From: CAVPXC01 sp963709505
GTDB lineage: Bacteria; Chloroflexota; Anaerolineae; JAAEKA01
Assembly (NCBI GenBank): GCA_963709505.1
Contig: CAVPXC010000026.1
Coordinates: 1 to 64,000, forward strand
Direction of reading: 5' to 3'
DNA: 64,000 bases
Position 1 is the stretch's first letter, and the number at the start of each line of letters is the position of its first letter. The notes beneath the pieces were generated by a model. The model was not told where the DNA came from. It did not search any database and saw nothing but the letters and a program-made list of their open reading frames with translations. Of this stretch, positions 28,946 through 37,328 are shown piece after piece. The translations under genes were made by a program, and so were the position numbers.

Positions 28946-30823
28946 ATGAAACAACTCTTATCCGGTAATGAAGCCGTGGCCCGCGGGGCCTGGGAGGGCG
29001 GTGTGATGGTCGCCGCCGGCTACCCTGGCACACCCAGCACGGAGATTCTCGAGGAATTCGCCCGCTTTCCGGGCGTGTACGCTGAATGGTCGCCTAACGA
29101 AAAGGTGGCGCTCGACGTGGCTATCGGCGCGGCCTATGCCGGCAGGAGGGCGCTGGCGAGCATGAAGCACGTCGGCCTGAACGTGGCGGCCGATGCGCTG
29201 TTCTATGCCGCCATGACCGGCATGGAAGCAGGGCTGGTAATCATCTCGGCCGACGATCCGGGCATGCATAGCTCGCAAAACGAGCAGGATAACCGCACCT
29301 TCGCACGTTTTGCTCGCATCCCCTGCCTGGAGCCGAGCGACAGCCAGGAGGCCAAGGACCTGACCGTGGCAGCGCTCAAGCTAAGCGAGCAATTCGACAC
29401 GGCGGTGATGCTCCGGCTGACCACACGCATCTGCCACACCAGCACGGCGGTCGAGCTGGGCGATCGTTTAGCCGTGCCGCCGTCCGTCGAAAAATACCCG
29501 CGCAATCCGGCCAAATACGTCATGATCCCGGCCAACGCGCGCAAGCGCCATCCCGTGATCGAGCACCGCATTGACGAGCTGGCCGAATTTGCCAACAGCG
29601 CCGAGTGGAACCGTATCGAATGGCGCGATCGCTCGCTGGGGATCGTCACGGCCGGGATCGCCTACCAATACGCCCGAGAGGTCTTTCCTGAGGCCTCGGT
29701 GCTCCATCTGGGCATGACCTACCCGTTGCCTAGCCGCCTGGTACACGACTTTGCGGCCGGTTTACAGCGGCTAATCGTGCTGGAGGAGCTCGATCCATTG
29801 ATCGAGGAGCAGATTCGCCTGATGGGCATTGATGTCTATCGTGGGCTGGTCCATCCTGACGCAATCCGCTACCGCGCCGGCCATAAGTCGATCTTCCCCA
29901 TCAGCGGCGAGCTTGATCCCGGAGTGGTGCGCGCCTCGGCGCGCGCGGCCGGCCTGCTGCCGGCGGAGTCGGTGCTCGATTTACCGCTAGCCAAGCCGGG
30001 TTTCGTGGGGCTGCCGGTCAACGGCGGTCTTCCGTTCCGGCCACCTGTCTTGTGCGCCGGCTGCCCGCATCGCGGCGTCTTCCACGTGTTGCACAAGCTG
30101 AAGGTGCCGGTCAACGGCGACATCGGCTGTTATACGCTTGGCGTCGTGCCGCCGCTCAGCAGTATCGACACCTGCGGCTGCATGGGCGCGAGCATCGGCG
30201 TGGCGCACGGCGCGGCCCAAGCCTATCGCGCCAGCGGCGACAAGGGCGAGCGACACGTGGCAGTGATCGGCAACTCGACTTTTTTCCACACTGGTCTAGC
30301 GGCACTGATCAACGTGGCCTACAACCGCAGCAACGTCGTGACAGTGATCATGGACAATCGGGTGACGGGCATGACCGGCCACCAGGACAACCCTGGCACC
30401 GGCCACACGCTCCAGCACGACGACACGGTGCGCATCGAGCTCGAGCCGCTGGTGCGCGCCTGCGGCATCGAGCACGTCATGACCGTGGACGGCTACAACG
30501 TGGATGCGATCGAGGGCGCGCTCAAGGAGTACATGAAGCTGGACGCGCCGGCAGTCTTGATTGCCGAACATCCCTGCGTACTGCTGCCGGAGAGCCGTAA
30601 ACTGTGGGTGCCACTTGAGGTTGTGGCCGAGCGCTGCAATGGCTGCACGATGTGCTTCCGTATCGGCTGCCCTGCCATCCTTAAGAGCGACGAAGTGGAT
30701 GAGCGCTATGGAAGGCCCAAGGCGCTGATCGACCCGCTGCTGTGCACCGGCTGCGAGGTGTGTGTGCAAGTCTGCCCGCGCGATGCGATTCTGACGCGGG
30801 AGCAGGCGGTGTTGGCCAACTGA
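28946..30823 (+). CDS. iorA: Indolepyruvate:ferredoxin oxidoreductase, alpha subunit
   Basis: 625 aa from ATG 28946, with GGAGG 5 nt upstream. IorAB oxidatively decarboxylates aryl pyruvates to aryl-acetyl-CoA, reducing ferredoxin, mainly in anaerobes and thermophiles degrading aromatic amino acids. The N-terminal pyrimidine domain has LLSGNEAVARGAWEGGV, AAGYPGTPSTEILE and SMKHVGLNVAADAL. The TPP-binding region has CAGCPHRGVFHVL, GDIGCYTLG and MGASIGVAHGAA, with IMDNRVTGMTGHQ. The C-terminus binds two 4Fe-4S clusters (CNGCTMCFRIGCP, CTGCEVCVQVCP). The fold is intact. It is followed by iorB. Confidence 0.95.
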   Translation: MKQLLSGNEAVARGAWEGGVMVAAGYPGTPSTEILEEFARFPGVYAEWSPNEKVALDVAIGAAYAGRRALASMKHVGLNVAADALFYAAMTGMEAGLVIISADDPGMHSSQNEQDNRTFARFARIPCLEPSDSQEAKDLTVAALKLSEQFDTAVMLRLTTRICHTSTAVELGDRLAVPPSVEKYPRNPAKYVMIPANARKRHPVIEHRIDELAEFANSAEWNRIEWRDRSLGIVTAGIAYQYAREVFPEASVLHLGMTYPLPSRLVHDFAAGLQRLIVLEELDPLIEEQIRLMGIDVYRGLVHPDAIRYRAGHKSIFPISGELDPGVVRASARAAGLLPAESVLDLPLAKPGFVGLPVNGGLPFRPPVLCAGCPHRGVFHVLHKLKVPVNGDIGCYTLGVVPPLSSIDTCGCMGASIGVAHGAAQAYRASGDKGERHVAVIGNSTFFHTGLAALINVAYNRSNVVTVIMDNRVTGMTGHQDNPGTGHTLQHDDTVRIELEPLVRACGIEHVMTVDGYNVDAIEGALKEYMKLDAPAVLIAEHPCVLLPESRKLWVPLEVVAERCNGCTMCFRIGCPAILKSDEVDERYGRPKALIDPLLCTGCEVCVQVCPRDAILTREQAVLAN

Positions 30824-30972
30824 GTGATGAACGATGAATGATGAACGATGAGTGATGAACGATGAATACAGAGCAATGAGTGAAGAGGTGACACGCTACA
30901 ATGCGGCGGTTATACAATCAGCGCTCATCGTTCCGGATTCATCACTCATCGTTCATCACTCATCACTCGAGG
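30821..30972. repeat. Period-7 inverted array between iorA and iorB
   Basis: After the iorA stop, GATGAAC/GATGAGT units repeat six times. After a spacer of about 60 nt the complement (TCATCGTTCATCACTCATCAC) appears. The two arrays can pair into a long imperfect hairpin inside the iorAB transcript. Confidence 0.8.
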
Positions 30973-30987
30973 ACGGGAACCTAATCT

Positions 30988-31638
30988 ATGAACCACAAAG
31001 ATACCATGAACTTTATCCTCGCCGGTGTCGGCGGCCAGGGGACCATCTTGGCCAGCGACTTGCTGGCGGCGGTCGGTATGGAGGCCGGTTTCGACGTGAA
31101 GCAGGCCGAGGTGCATGGCATGGCCCAGCGCGGCGGCAGCGTCAGCAGCCACGTACGGTGGGGGCCGGTCGTGTATTCGCCGTTGATCCCGATCGGCGGA
31201 GCGGATATCCTGGTGGGTTTTGAGCAGGTCGAGGCGGTGCGCTATGCGCATTTCCTGCGGCCTGGCGGCGTGATACTGGTCAACCAGCAGGCCATTGCGC
31301 CAATCACCGTCAGCGCAGGGTCGTCGATCTATCCGTCGATGGACTATCTGCGGGCGCAATTGTCGCGCGTGACCGACCAGGTGCATTGGGTTCCCGCGCT
31401 CGACATTGCTCGAACGATGGGCAACGATAAGGTTGCAAATCTGGTCATGCTGGGAGCGCTATCGGCCTTGCTGGAGGTGCCGGAGCGCATCTGGTTGAAG
31501 ATCATCGAGAGTCGAGTGCCCAGCCGTTACCTGCAGTTGAACCACCTGGCGTTTCAGCGCGGGCGGGAGGCGCTGTTGGTCGCGGAGACTTTGGCCATGG
31601 TTGAGGCAAAAGGAGCATTTGGAGGTCGACATGAGTGA
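30988..31638 (+). CDS. iorB: Indolepyruvate:ferredoxin oxidoreductase, beta subunit
   Basis: 216 aa. The start FILAGVGGQGTILASDLLAA and EVHGMAQRGGSVSSHVRWG are typical of the 2-oxoacid:ferredoxin oxidoreductase gamma domain that contacts CoA. FLRPGGVILVNQQ and NDKVANLVMLGALSALL follow. It lies 164 nt after iorA, across the inverted period-7 array, and overlaps the next small gene by 8 nt. ATG 30988 was chosen; ATG 31006 would also preserve the domain. Confidence 0.94.
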   Translation: MNHKDTMNFILAGVGGQGTILASDLLAAVGMEAGFDVKQAEVHGMAQRGGSVSSHVRWGPVVYSPLIPIGGADILVGFEQVEAVRYAHFLRPGGVILVNQQAIAPITVSAGSSIYPSMDYLRAQLSRVTDQVHWVPALDIARTMGNDKVANLVMLGALSALLEVPERIWLKIIESRVPSRYLQLNHLAFQRGREALLVAETLAMVEAKGAFGGRHE

Positions 31639-31906
31639 CGGGAAATTATGGGTTGATCTGAACGACGAAGAGCTGCAGGTGTTGAACACGCTGCAGGCAG
31701 AGATGGACCTGGACAGCCTCAACGACGTCATGCACGCGCTCATTCGGCAGGCTCATACGCGCGCGACGATCGTATGTCCAGCCTGCGGGCATTCCGCTCA
31801 GCTGACGACGCAGGACCAAGCTCGCTGCGAGAGCTGCATGTCGATTCTTCAGCTCAGCGATCAACTGTGGACCGTGGCGGTGAGTCGGGTGGCGGGTGGC
31901 AGGTGA
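31631..31906 (+). CDS. Small zinc-ribbon protein of unknown function
   Basis: 91 aa from ATG 31631, with GGAGG 5 nt upstream and inside the iorB end. A helical N-terminus (LWVDLNDEELQVLNTLQAEM) is followed by two CxxC pairs, CPACGHSAQL and CESCMSIL, forming a probable zinc ribbon. Translational coupling to iorB suggests a role with the oxidoreductase. Its last ten codons lie in a period-7 repeat, so the C-terminus may be recent. Confidence 0.65.
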   Translation: MSDGKLWVDLNDEELQVLNTLQAEMDLDSLNDVMHALIRQAHTRATIVCPACGHSAQLTTQDQARCESCMSILQLSDQLWTVAVSRVAGGR

Positions 31907-31977
31907 GACGTTGCAAGTTGCAGGTGGCAGGTTACAACTAACACACCTCCTGCAACTTGCCACCTGTCATCTGCAAT
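31885..31977. repeat. Period-7 inverted array after the zinc-ribbon gene
   Basis: GGTGGCAGGTGAGACGTTGC and GTTGCAGG-type units are followed by the complementary CCTGCAACTTGCCACCTGTC, giving a foldable array of about 90 nt. The first part overlaps the 3' end of the zinc-ribbon gene. Confidence 0.75.
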
Positions 31978-32076
31978 CGATCGGAGGTCTTTGTAACCAA
32001 ACTGTAAGGTCAATCTCGCCAAATCAAGGTTAGAATAAAGTTGTAAGGAATATCTGAACGCGGCGAGGTGTGGACT

Positions 32077-32316
32077 ATGATGTACAAGGGTTCGGTGTTG
32101 AGTGTTGGGAGATATCGAAACTATCGAAACGATCAAGAGCAGTTGGGCGAAGAACTTCTGGTTCAAATGTTTCTGTCTACCGACGAGGTGGACGAGTTGA
32201 TTGTCGATAGGGCCGCCTTGCAGTTGGCGCGGCAGCAGCTGGACTTCCAGCGGTTCGTAACGGGCATGCCTCGCCACCGGGTGTTGCCACCGCGCCGGCA
32301 TCTGAGGAACAAGTAG
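32077..32316 (+). CDS. Small hypothetical protein (uncertain)
   Basis: About 79 aa (MMYKGSVLSVGRYRNYRNDQ then EELLVQMFLSTDEVDELIVD), charged, with a basic C-terminus (RHRVLPPRRHLRNK). No motif is recognised. It lies between two repeat elements; the opposite strand is also open over part of it. It is included because its central part has a normal amino-acid balance, but it may be chance. Confidence 0.35.
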   Translation: MMYKGSVLSVGRYRNYRNDQEQLGEELLVQMFLSTDEVDELIVDRAALQLARQQLDFQRFVTGMPRHRVLPPRRHLRNK

Positions 32317-32403
32317 GCGCAGGAGGTCGTCTGGCGCTATCGATGAAGCTTACAATAAAGCAGGCCACAGCCCGTCGCACACACAGCGAGGGGCTGTTTG
32401 TTT

Positions 32404-32484
32404 TCGGCTGTATTTCAAGTTGGGGGCAGACCCTTCGGGTTTTCCGCAAACCCGAAGGGTCTGCCCCCAACTTGAAATACAGCC
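32404..32484. repeat. Long perfect hairpin, family A copy 1
   Basis: GGCTGTATTTCAAGTTGGGG and onward (32404-32438) is exactly inverted to 32484, with a central loop TTTTCCGCAAA. The apex of the arms is ACCCTTCGGG/CCCGAAGGGT. Family copy 2 at 55571-55651 has the same ends and the reverse-complement loop. No T-tract follows. Confidence 0.88.
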
Positions 32485-32500
32485 CTTGTTTTCGCGGTAC

Positions 32501-32529
32501 TTGTTTATCGTCGCACCGCGTGATACAAT
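32501..32529 (+). promoter_or_regulatory. sigma70 promoter of the I9 protein / subtilisin unit
   Basis: TTGTTT, 17 bases, TACAAT, 37 nt before ATG 32566. Confidence 0.6.
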
Positions 32530-32565
32530 GGAGAAAGAACTTCGTCAACACACGCGAGGTGAGCG

Positions 32566-32835
32566 ATGAGTGATAGTACATCCACCCAAATTGGCCCTGG
32601 CCTGGAGCACGTGCTTGCGGCCGATCCCGACGCGCAGTTCTACCTGTTGATCCGCGTCGCACAGGCCGACGACGGGACCGAACAGGCCTTGCGGGAATGC
32701 GGCGCGACGATCCGCCACCGGCTGACCCTGATCCCCACTTTCGCAGTTACCTGCACAGGTGCGACAGCGCTCAGCCTGTTGCAGTGCTCGTGGGTCCAGC
32801 ATATCGAAGACGACCGGCCTGTGCACACCATGTAG
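32566..32835 (+). CDS. Free-standing inhibitor I9/subtilisin propeptide-like protein
   Basis: 89 aa without signal peptide. FYLLIRVAQADDGTEQALRE, LTLIPTFAVTCTGATALSLL and WVQHIEDDRPVHTM follow the I9 propeptide pattern. The following subtilisin's own prosegment is laid out the same way and ends RIWEDLPVHTM. The shared terminal D-x-PVHTM shows the two are related. I9 domains act as folding chaperones and tight inhibitors of subtilases. Located 56 nt upstream of the protease in one transcript, this protein probably controls it. Confidence 0.75.
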   Translation: MSDSTSTQIGPGLEHVLAADPDAQFYLLIRVAQADDGTEQALRECGATIRHRLTLIPTFAVTCTGATALSLLQCSWVQHIEDDRPVHTM

Positions 32836-32891
32836 CGCACCCCAGTCCCTATCTCTGAATGCATTTTGTTGATTTCGCCAAGGAGGCAGGC

Positions 32892-34247
32892 ATGAGCGAA
32901 TCGTTCCTCTCCCAGATAAGCGCAAACGCTGACCAACCCGTCCAGGTGATTGTCCGTTATGCCAACGCCGACGCCATGTCGGCGGTCAACTCCGTGGCTG
33001 CGGCCGGGGAGACCAGCCTGACGATGGGACAGCAATACGAGTTGATCCCCGCCCAGGTTGTGACCGGGTCTCCCCAAGCGTTGTTGGAGCTCGAGAAGAG
33101 CCCATTGGTCGAACGGATTTGGGAGGATCTCCCGGTTCACACGATGCTCGACGTGTCTACGCCTAAGATCCGCGCACCCCAACTGTGGAATCTCGGCTTC
33201 GACGGCCGCGGCATCAAGGTCGCAGTCGTCGACACCGGCATCGATCGTACCCATCCCGATTTCGAAGATCGTGTCGTTGTGGTAAAGGATTTTACCAACA
33301 GCAGTCCCGACGCGCTCGATGGCAACGGCCATGGCACCCACGTCGCCAGCACTATCGCTGGTAGCGGCAGCGCCTCCGGCGGCCGCTACATCGGCGTGGC
33401 TCCGGAAGCGATGCTGCTAGTGGCTAAAGTCCTCAAAGATAACGGCAGCGGCATGACCAGCGATGTGATGGCCGGCGTAGACTGGGCAGTGCAGCAGGGC
33501 AGCCAGGTCATCAACTTGTCTCTCGGCTCCAATGGGCCTTGTGACGGCAGTGACGCGCTGTCGACGCTGTGCGATGAGGCGGTTAACCGCGGGGTGGTCA
33601 TGTGCGTCGCCGCCGGCAACTCGGGACCGGGGGTCAGCACGGTCGGCTCGCCCGGCTGCGCTCGCCAGGTCATTACCGTTGGAGCGACCAACGACAGCGA
33701 CCAGATCACCAGCTTCTCCTCGCGCGGGCCGACCGGCGATGGCCGGGTCAAGCCGGATGTGTGCTTCCCCGGCTTTGGCATTATCGCGGCTCGCGCCCAG
33801 GGTACCTCGATGGGCACGCCGATCGACACCCGGTACACGTCGGCTTCGGGCACCAGCATGGCGACGCCGCACGCCTCAGGCGCGGCGGCTCTGCTGCTCC
33901 AGGCCCATCCCGGTGTTGCGCCGGCTGAGGTCAAGCAGCGGCTGATGGAAACGGCCATCAATCTGGGGCTTGATCCGAACGCGCAGGGCAAAGGCCGCGG
34001 CGACGCTATGGCTGCACACGAATATGTGCCGGTAGCGCCACCGCCACCGCCACCGCCCCCCCCACCACCCCCACCACCTCCTCCCCCACCACCGTCGGGT
34101 GGATGTTCGCCCTTCGCCAGCACTCAGGGAACGCAAGGCGGCACAGCCAAGGAGTTCTGGTGGATACTGGGGATCTTGCTGGTCTTGTGCGTTTGCGTGA
34201 CCTGCGCATCGGCGGCGCTGATTGCGATTGCGTTGGGTAATATGTAG
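32892..34247 (+). CDS. S8 subtilisin-like serine protease, C-terminally membrane anchored
   Basis: 451 aa from ATG 32892 behind AAGGAGG. Residues 1-90 are an I9 prosegment. The catalytic domain carries the full triad: Asp in VAVVDTGIDRTHPD, His in GNGHGTHVASTIAG and Ser in SGTSMATPHASGAAAL, plus the oxyanion region VAAGNSGPG. A stretch of about 20 prolines (residues about 385-405) forms a stiff stalk to a C-terminal hydrophobic helix (ILGILLVLCVCVTCASAALI). No N-terminal signal peptide is visible, so the orientation of the protease domain is unclear. Confidence 0.92.
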   Translation: MSESFLSQISANADQPVQVIVRYANADAMSAVNSVAAAGETSLTMGQQYELIPAQVVTGSPQALLELEKSPLVERIWEDLPVHTMLDVSTPKIRAPQLWNLGFDGRGIKVAVVDTGIDRTHPDFEDRVVVVKDFTNSSPDALDGNGHGTHVASTIAGSGSASGGRYIGVAPEAMLLVAKVLKDNGSGMTSDVMAGVDWAVQQGSQVINLSLGSNGPCDGSDALSTLCDEAVNRGVVMCVAAGNSGPGVSTVGSPGCARQVITVGATNDSDQITSFSSRGPTGDGRVKPDVCFPGFGIIAARAQGTSMGTPIDTRYTSASGTSMATPHASGAAALLLQAHPGVAPAEVKQRLMETAINLGLDPNAQGKGRGDAMAAHEYVPVAPPPPPPPPPPPPPPPPPPPSGGCSPFASTQGTQGGTAKEFWWILGILLVLCVCVTCASAALIAIALGNM

Positions 34248-34257
34248 ACGCCAGCAT

Positions 34258-34349
34258 GCAGACAGACTTCCGAGGTCTTCTGTGACCTCGGAAGTCGCTA
34301 ATTCGTCTTCGATCTCCGAGGTCTTCCGTGACCTCGGAGATCTGTCTGC
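34258..34349. terminator. Three-way-junction hairpin between convergent genes
   Basis: An outer stem (GCAGACAGA with TCTGTCTGC) encloses two near-identical hairpins: ACTTCCGAGGTC/GACCTCGGAAGT and GATCTCCGAGGTC/GACCTCGGAGATC, with loops TTCTGT and TTCCGT. It lies exactly between the convergent subtilisin and LmbE genes, so it may end transcription from both sides. It lacks a clear T-tract. Confidence 0.6.
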
Positions 34350-34359
34350 CAGAACCACC

Positions 34360-35169
34360 TCACTTTAGCCCAGCCAACAGGTCATCTTCCACCCAATCAA
34401 TGCGACCTGCCGTCGAACGAGCAAGCACATATGTCTCTTGCCGGAACCAGGGGTCGGCTAGCACTTCCTCTGGCGTTTGCGCATACCGATTGTCGAGCCC
34501 AACCTGAGTGGCATGGCAGAGGATGCCCTGCCGTTTGGCTTCGACGTAGTCGCCGACGTCAATAACCGTCGTGATTTCCCGCATGGGATAACCGACGAAT
34601 GGAAAGGGTACGCCGTCCATCGACACGGCGGCGCGCTGCCCGCCGGCGGTTCTGGCGGCGAGTGCCTCCCCGGAGGTCACCCGATAGTACAGCTTGCTCA
34701 CCTGGTGCGTCTCGCAGGCGTCGCGATCGGGGAAACAATCGGAGTCCGCGGCCAGATCGTAGGCGGCCGTAGCCCAGCGATGCACGGCCAGGTGGTCGTA
34801 GTGCCCGTAAATGCCATCCGGCCCAAAGGTAATCATGACCTGCGGCTTGATCTGCCGGATGATGCGCACAAGTTTCCCCACAGCTTGTCCCTGGTTGACA
34901 ATCGTCAGCTGGCCATCCAAGTAGTCGAGAAAGATCGGCGGGTGAATGCCATACGCCCGGCAAGCGCAGCGCAGCTCCTGTTCGCGCACGGCAGGCAAGC
35001 TGGCTGGAGTGGCGAGATCTGGCAGAGCAATCTGCCCGGCTTCGCCGCGCGTGGCCGTCACTACATAGACGTCGTGGCCTTCGGCAGCATACCGCGCCAG
35101 TGTGCCGCCGGTGCCGAAGGCTTCATCGTCGGGGTGTGCGAAGACGGCCATCAAGGCAGAAATACTCAT
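34360..35169 (-). CDS. LmbE/PIG-L family N-acetylglucosaminyl deacetylase-like protein
   Basis: 269 aa. The zinc motif AHPDDEAFGTGG (residues 11-22) and the second metal motif YGHYDHLAVH are those of GlcNAc-conjugate deacetylases (PIG-L, MshB, BshB). FGPDGIYGH is also characteristic. The C-terminal tail (residues about 200-269) ends VEDDLLAGLK. Possible substrates are low-molecular-weight thiol precursors or glycolipids; neighbours do not tell which. The gene follows the retropepsin gene by 6 nt on the same strand, so it is probably the last gene of that unit. Confidence 0.9.
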   Translation of the reverse strand: MSISALMAVFAHPDDEAFGTGGTLARYAAEGHDVYVVTATRGEAGQIALPDLATPASLPAVREQELRCACRAYGIHPPIFLDYLDGQLTIVNQGQAVGKLVRIIRQIKPQVMITFGPDGIYGHYDHLAVHRWATAAYDLAADSDCFPDRDACETHQVSKLYYRVTSGEALAARTAGGQRAAVSMDGVPFPFVGYPMREITTVIDVGDYVEAKRQGILCHATQVGLDNRYAQTPEEVLADPWFRQETYVLARSTAGRIDWVEDDLLAGLK

Positions 35170-35175
35170 GCCTGA

Positions 35176-35562
35176 CTAGCTCATGATCCGAAGCTCTTCC
35201 CGTGGCCCGTCAAGAAGCAGCCTCAATCGATTGAGAACATTTCGACCAAGTATTACTTCACTGCCCTGATCATCGCCGACAACCTCCACTGCGGCCAACC
35301 GGAAATCTTCGATTCCTATGTCCACGGCGAACACGAGCACCTGACGCCATTCGCCCCAATGGCTGCGAATGCGCTTGCTATCGACAATCGGCGCTCCGAT
35401 CTGATCGAGTAGAACCTGGGGCACCAGTGAGCCATCTGCCCCGGTATCGATGATTGCCGGTGCGGGCTCCGTTATCAGCGCTTCATCCGGGTATCCAAAA
35501 CGAAGAACCAGCGCCGGCATGGATGGAAAGAAGCTATCCAGATAGCGATAGTCCATGATCAC
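35176..35562 (-). CDS. Retropepsin-like aspartic protease domain protein
   Basis: 128 aa. The active-site motif is PAIIDTGADGSLVPQVLL (Asp-Thr-Gly), followed by a flap-like region and VILGRNVLNRLRLLLDGP, the C-terminal psi-loop pattern of single-domain retropepsins that dimerise. The start ATG overlaps the end of the upstream gene (ATGA), so translation is coupled. Such small cytosolic retropepsin-like proteins are common in Chloroflexota and cyanobacteria and have no known role. Confidence 0.82.
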   Translation of the reverse strand: MIMDYRYLDSFFPSMPALVLRFGYPDEALITEPAPAIIDTGADGSLVPQVLLDQIGAPIVDSKRIRSHWGEWRQVLVFAVDIGIEDFRLAAVEVVGDDQGSEVILGRNVLNRLRLLLDGPREELRIMS

Positions 35563-35924
35563 TGCACCTCAAACTTGGGGCTTCGGAACACCAGCTCATG
35601 CTCTGGATTTTGCTCTACTCGCCGGATCAACACCGCTTCATTGCCAAAGCCTTGTCTGACTCGCTTGTGAAGCGCCTGAAAGTCTTCGTCTTGGTCAATG
35701 AGCCGCCCTCGATGAATCGCCACGTATTGGCCCAGGTGGGTCTTGACGAGCTCAGGATGCATCGATCCAAAAGCTTGCGCTTCAGCTTCGATCTTCTTAC
35801 GTTGAAGGGCGCGCAGATAGTCGCGCACAGCGGTCTCGACCAATTCGTCTGGGTTCCTCGCCTCTTGAGAAGCGATCAGTACTACCTGTTTCATCAACTG
35901 GGACTGCAAAACGATTGTTTCCAT
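35559..35924 (-). CDS. RHH-like protein with DUF5678-like C-terminus
   Basis: 121 aa from ATG 35924 behind AGGAGG. The N-terminal half looks like a ribbon-helix-helix/antitoxin segment (ASQEARNPDELVETAVRDYL). The C-terminal half reads HLGQYVAIHRGRLIDQDEDF and VLIRRVEQNPEHELVFRSPK, as in DUF5678. It is the partner of the downstream retropepsin (4-nt overlap). The arrangement resembles a toxin-antitoxin or regulator-effector pair, but the function is unknown. Confidence 0.75.
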   Translation of the reverse strand: METIVLQSQLMKQVVLIASQEARNPDELVETAVRDYLRALQRKKIEAEAQAFGSMHPELVKTHLGQYVAIHRGRLIDQDEDFQALHKRVRQGFGNEAVLIRRVEQNPEHELVFRSPKFEVQ

Positions 35925-35961
35925 TTGGCCTCCTGGTTGAGTCAGTCCAACCTATGTGGCG

Positions 35962-35990
35962 AGTATACTACGATCGAGACGGCCTGGCAA
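35962..35990 (-). promoter_or_regulatory. sigma70 promoter of the RHH/retropepsin unit
   Basis: Minus strand: TTGCCA, 17 bases, TATACT, 38 nt before ATG 35924. It follows sbcD closely. Confidence 0.55.
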
Positions 35991-36004
35991 AGATATGGCT
36001 ACCG

Positions 36005-37256
36005 TCACGTTTGCTCCGCCATGATCTCTTCCGCTGTCTCCAGCAGCTTCGCCGCCCGCTCAGCCGGTACACCCTTGACCTCAAAAAAACGCGCCAACAG
36101 CTCTGCCGGCGGCAAAGACTTCGACCGAGATCGCTCCGAGGCGCTGCCGCTCCGCCCGCTCGATCTCCTTGTTCAGGCCGGCGATGTAGTAGGCGCCTTG
36201 TAGCGCCCGCAGCACCTCGTGCTCCTGCAGCAGAGTCTCCTGCTCGGCCCGCAGCTGCAAGACTACCCGCACGACCGCGTCGGTCAGGTCGTGCTTGCCG
36301 ATAGCCTCCACAACCGCGGGCGTCGGATCGCCCTCCTCCTTACGCACGTCGACGGCGATCGTGATGAACGGCCGCGCCGGCCGATTGTAGTGTTGATGGA
36401 ATTGCCATTCGGTCCGGCCGCGCTGTACAGTCGCTACGACCCAGCCTTTGGGCTCGTGCTCCTCGCCGAAGTCGATGCGCTCGATGCTGCCGCTGTAGAT
36501 CACCGGCGGGTGCGCATCGCCGTTCAGACTCTGGTGCTTGTGGATGTGGCCCAGCGCGACGTAGTCCCAGGCGGGATCGGCCAACGAACTGCGCGGCACA
36601 GCGACGTCCCGGCCGATCATGATGTTGCGCTCGCTGCCTTGGCTGGCCTCTTGCACGCTGAAATGCCCGGTCAACACAGCGGGCACATCGGGCTGTTGAC
36701 GCGCTTCAGCCGCCAAAGCTCGGATATTGTCCACGATGATCTGCTGCAGCAGCGCGTCGGTCTCGTTGATCGATTGGCCGCGCATGGCCTCGTCGGCCAG
36801 CAGCCGGCTCTTGAGCGGATAGGGCACCGTGGCGACCTGCAGCGGCTGGCCGCGGCGGCAGGTGATCTGCCACAGCTTCTCGCGGTCGCCGACGAAGGTG
36901 TTGGGCACGTCCAGCGTATTGAAGATGCTGATGCTGGTAGCCTTCTGAGCAACGGCCGGTAGATCGTGGTTGCCCACCAGCATCACGACTGGGATTCCCG
37001 CGTCGGCGATGCGCTTCATGCGGCGGGCAAACTCGCGCTGGTACGTGGGGTTCGGGTCGCGTGTCTTATACGCATCGCCGGCAAAAATCACCACGTCGAT
37101 CTCGTGGTCGAGCGCGTAGTCCATCGCATCGGTCAACCGGCGCAAAAAGTCCATCACGCGCTGATTGAGGCCGGTTTGCGGATCGGTGCGGCCGTAGTTT
37201 TCCATACCGATGTGGATGTCGGCGATGTGCAGGAGGCGGATGGGGGGGAGGGGCAT
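36005..37256 (-). CDS. sbcD: DNA repair exonuclease SbcD/Mre11 family (frameshift near C-terminus)
   Basis: About 417 aa. The five metallophosphoesterase motifs are readable: LLHIADIHIG (Asp13, His15), VIFAGDAYKTRDP, VMLVGNHDLPA, VLTGHFSV and VALGHIHKHQ. SbcD partners the SbcC ATPase to cut hairpins and DNA ends. No sbcC lies downstream, which is unusual. Near 36110 the frame changes from AAGRAVGAFF to LPPAELLARFFEVKG and ends ETAEEIMAEQT at 36005. The abundance of hairpin repeats in this genome gives the enzyme an obvious substrate. Confidence 0.85.
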
Positions 37257-37264
37257 GGTGGGAT

Positions 37265-37295
37265 AGTGTCAGGTGTCAGGTTGCAGGTTGCAGAT
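37265..37295. repeat. Short period-7 array upstream of sbcD
   Basis: GTGTCAGGTGTCAGGTTGCAGGTTGCAG-type run of four 7-nt units in the 72-nt gap before sbcD, with the same units as in glyQS and after the zinc-ribbon gene. Confidence 0.65.
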
Positions 37296-37328
37296 AGCAC
37301 ACAGCAGTGCATTCAGGCAACGTTTGCT

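Noticed and set aside
33386..34123. 245-codon minus-strand frame with poly-glycine
   Set aside because: Antisense of the subtilisin catalytic domain and its proline stalk; the glycine run is the complement of the proline codons.
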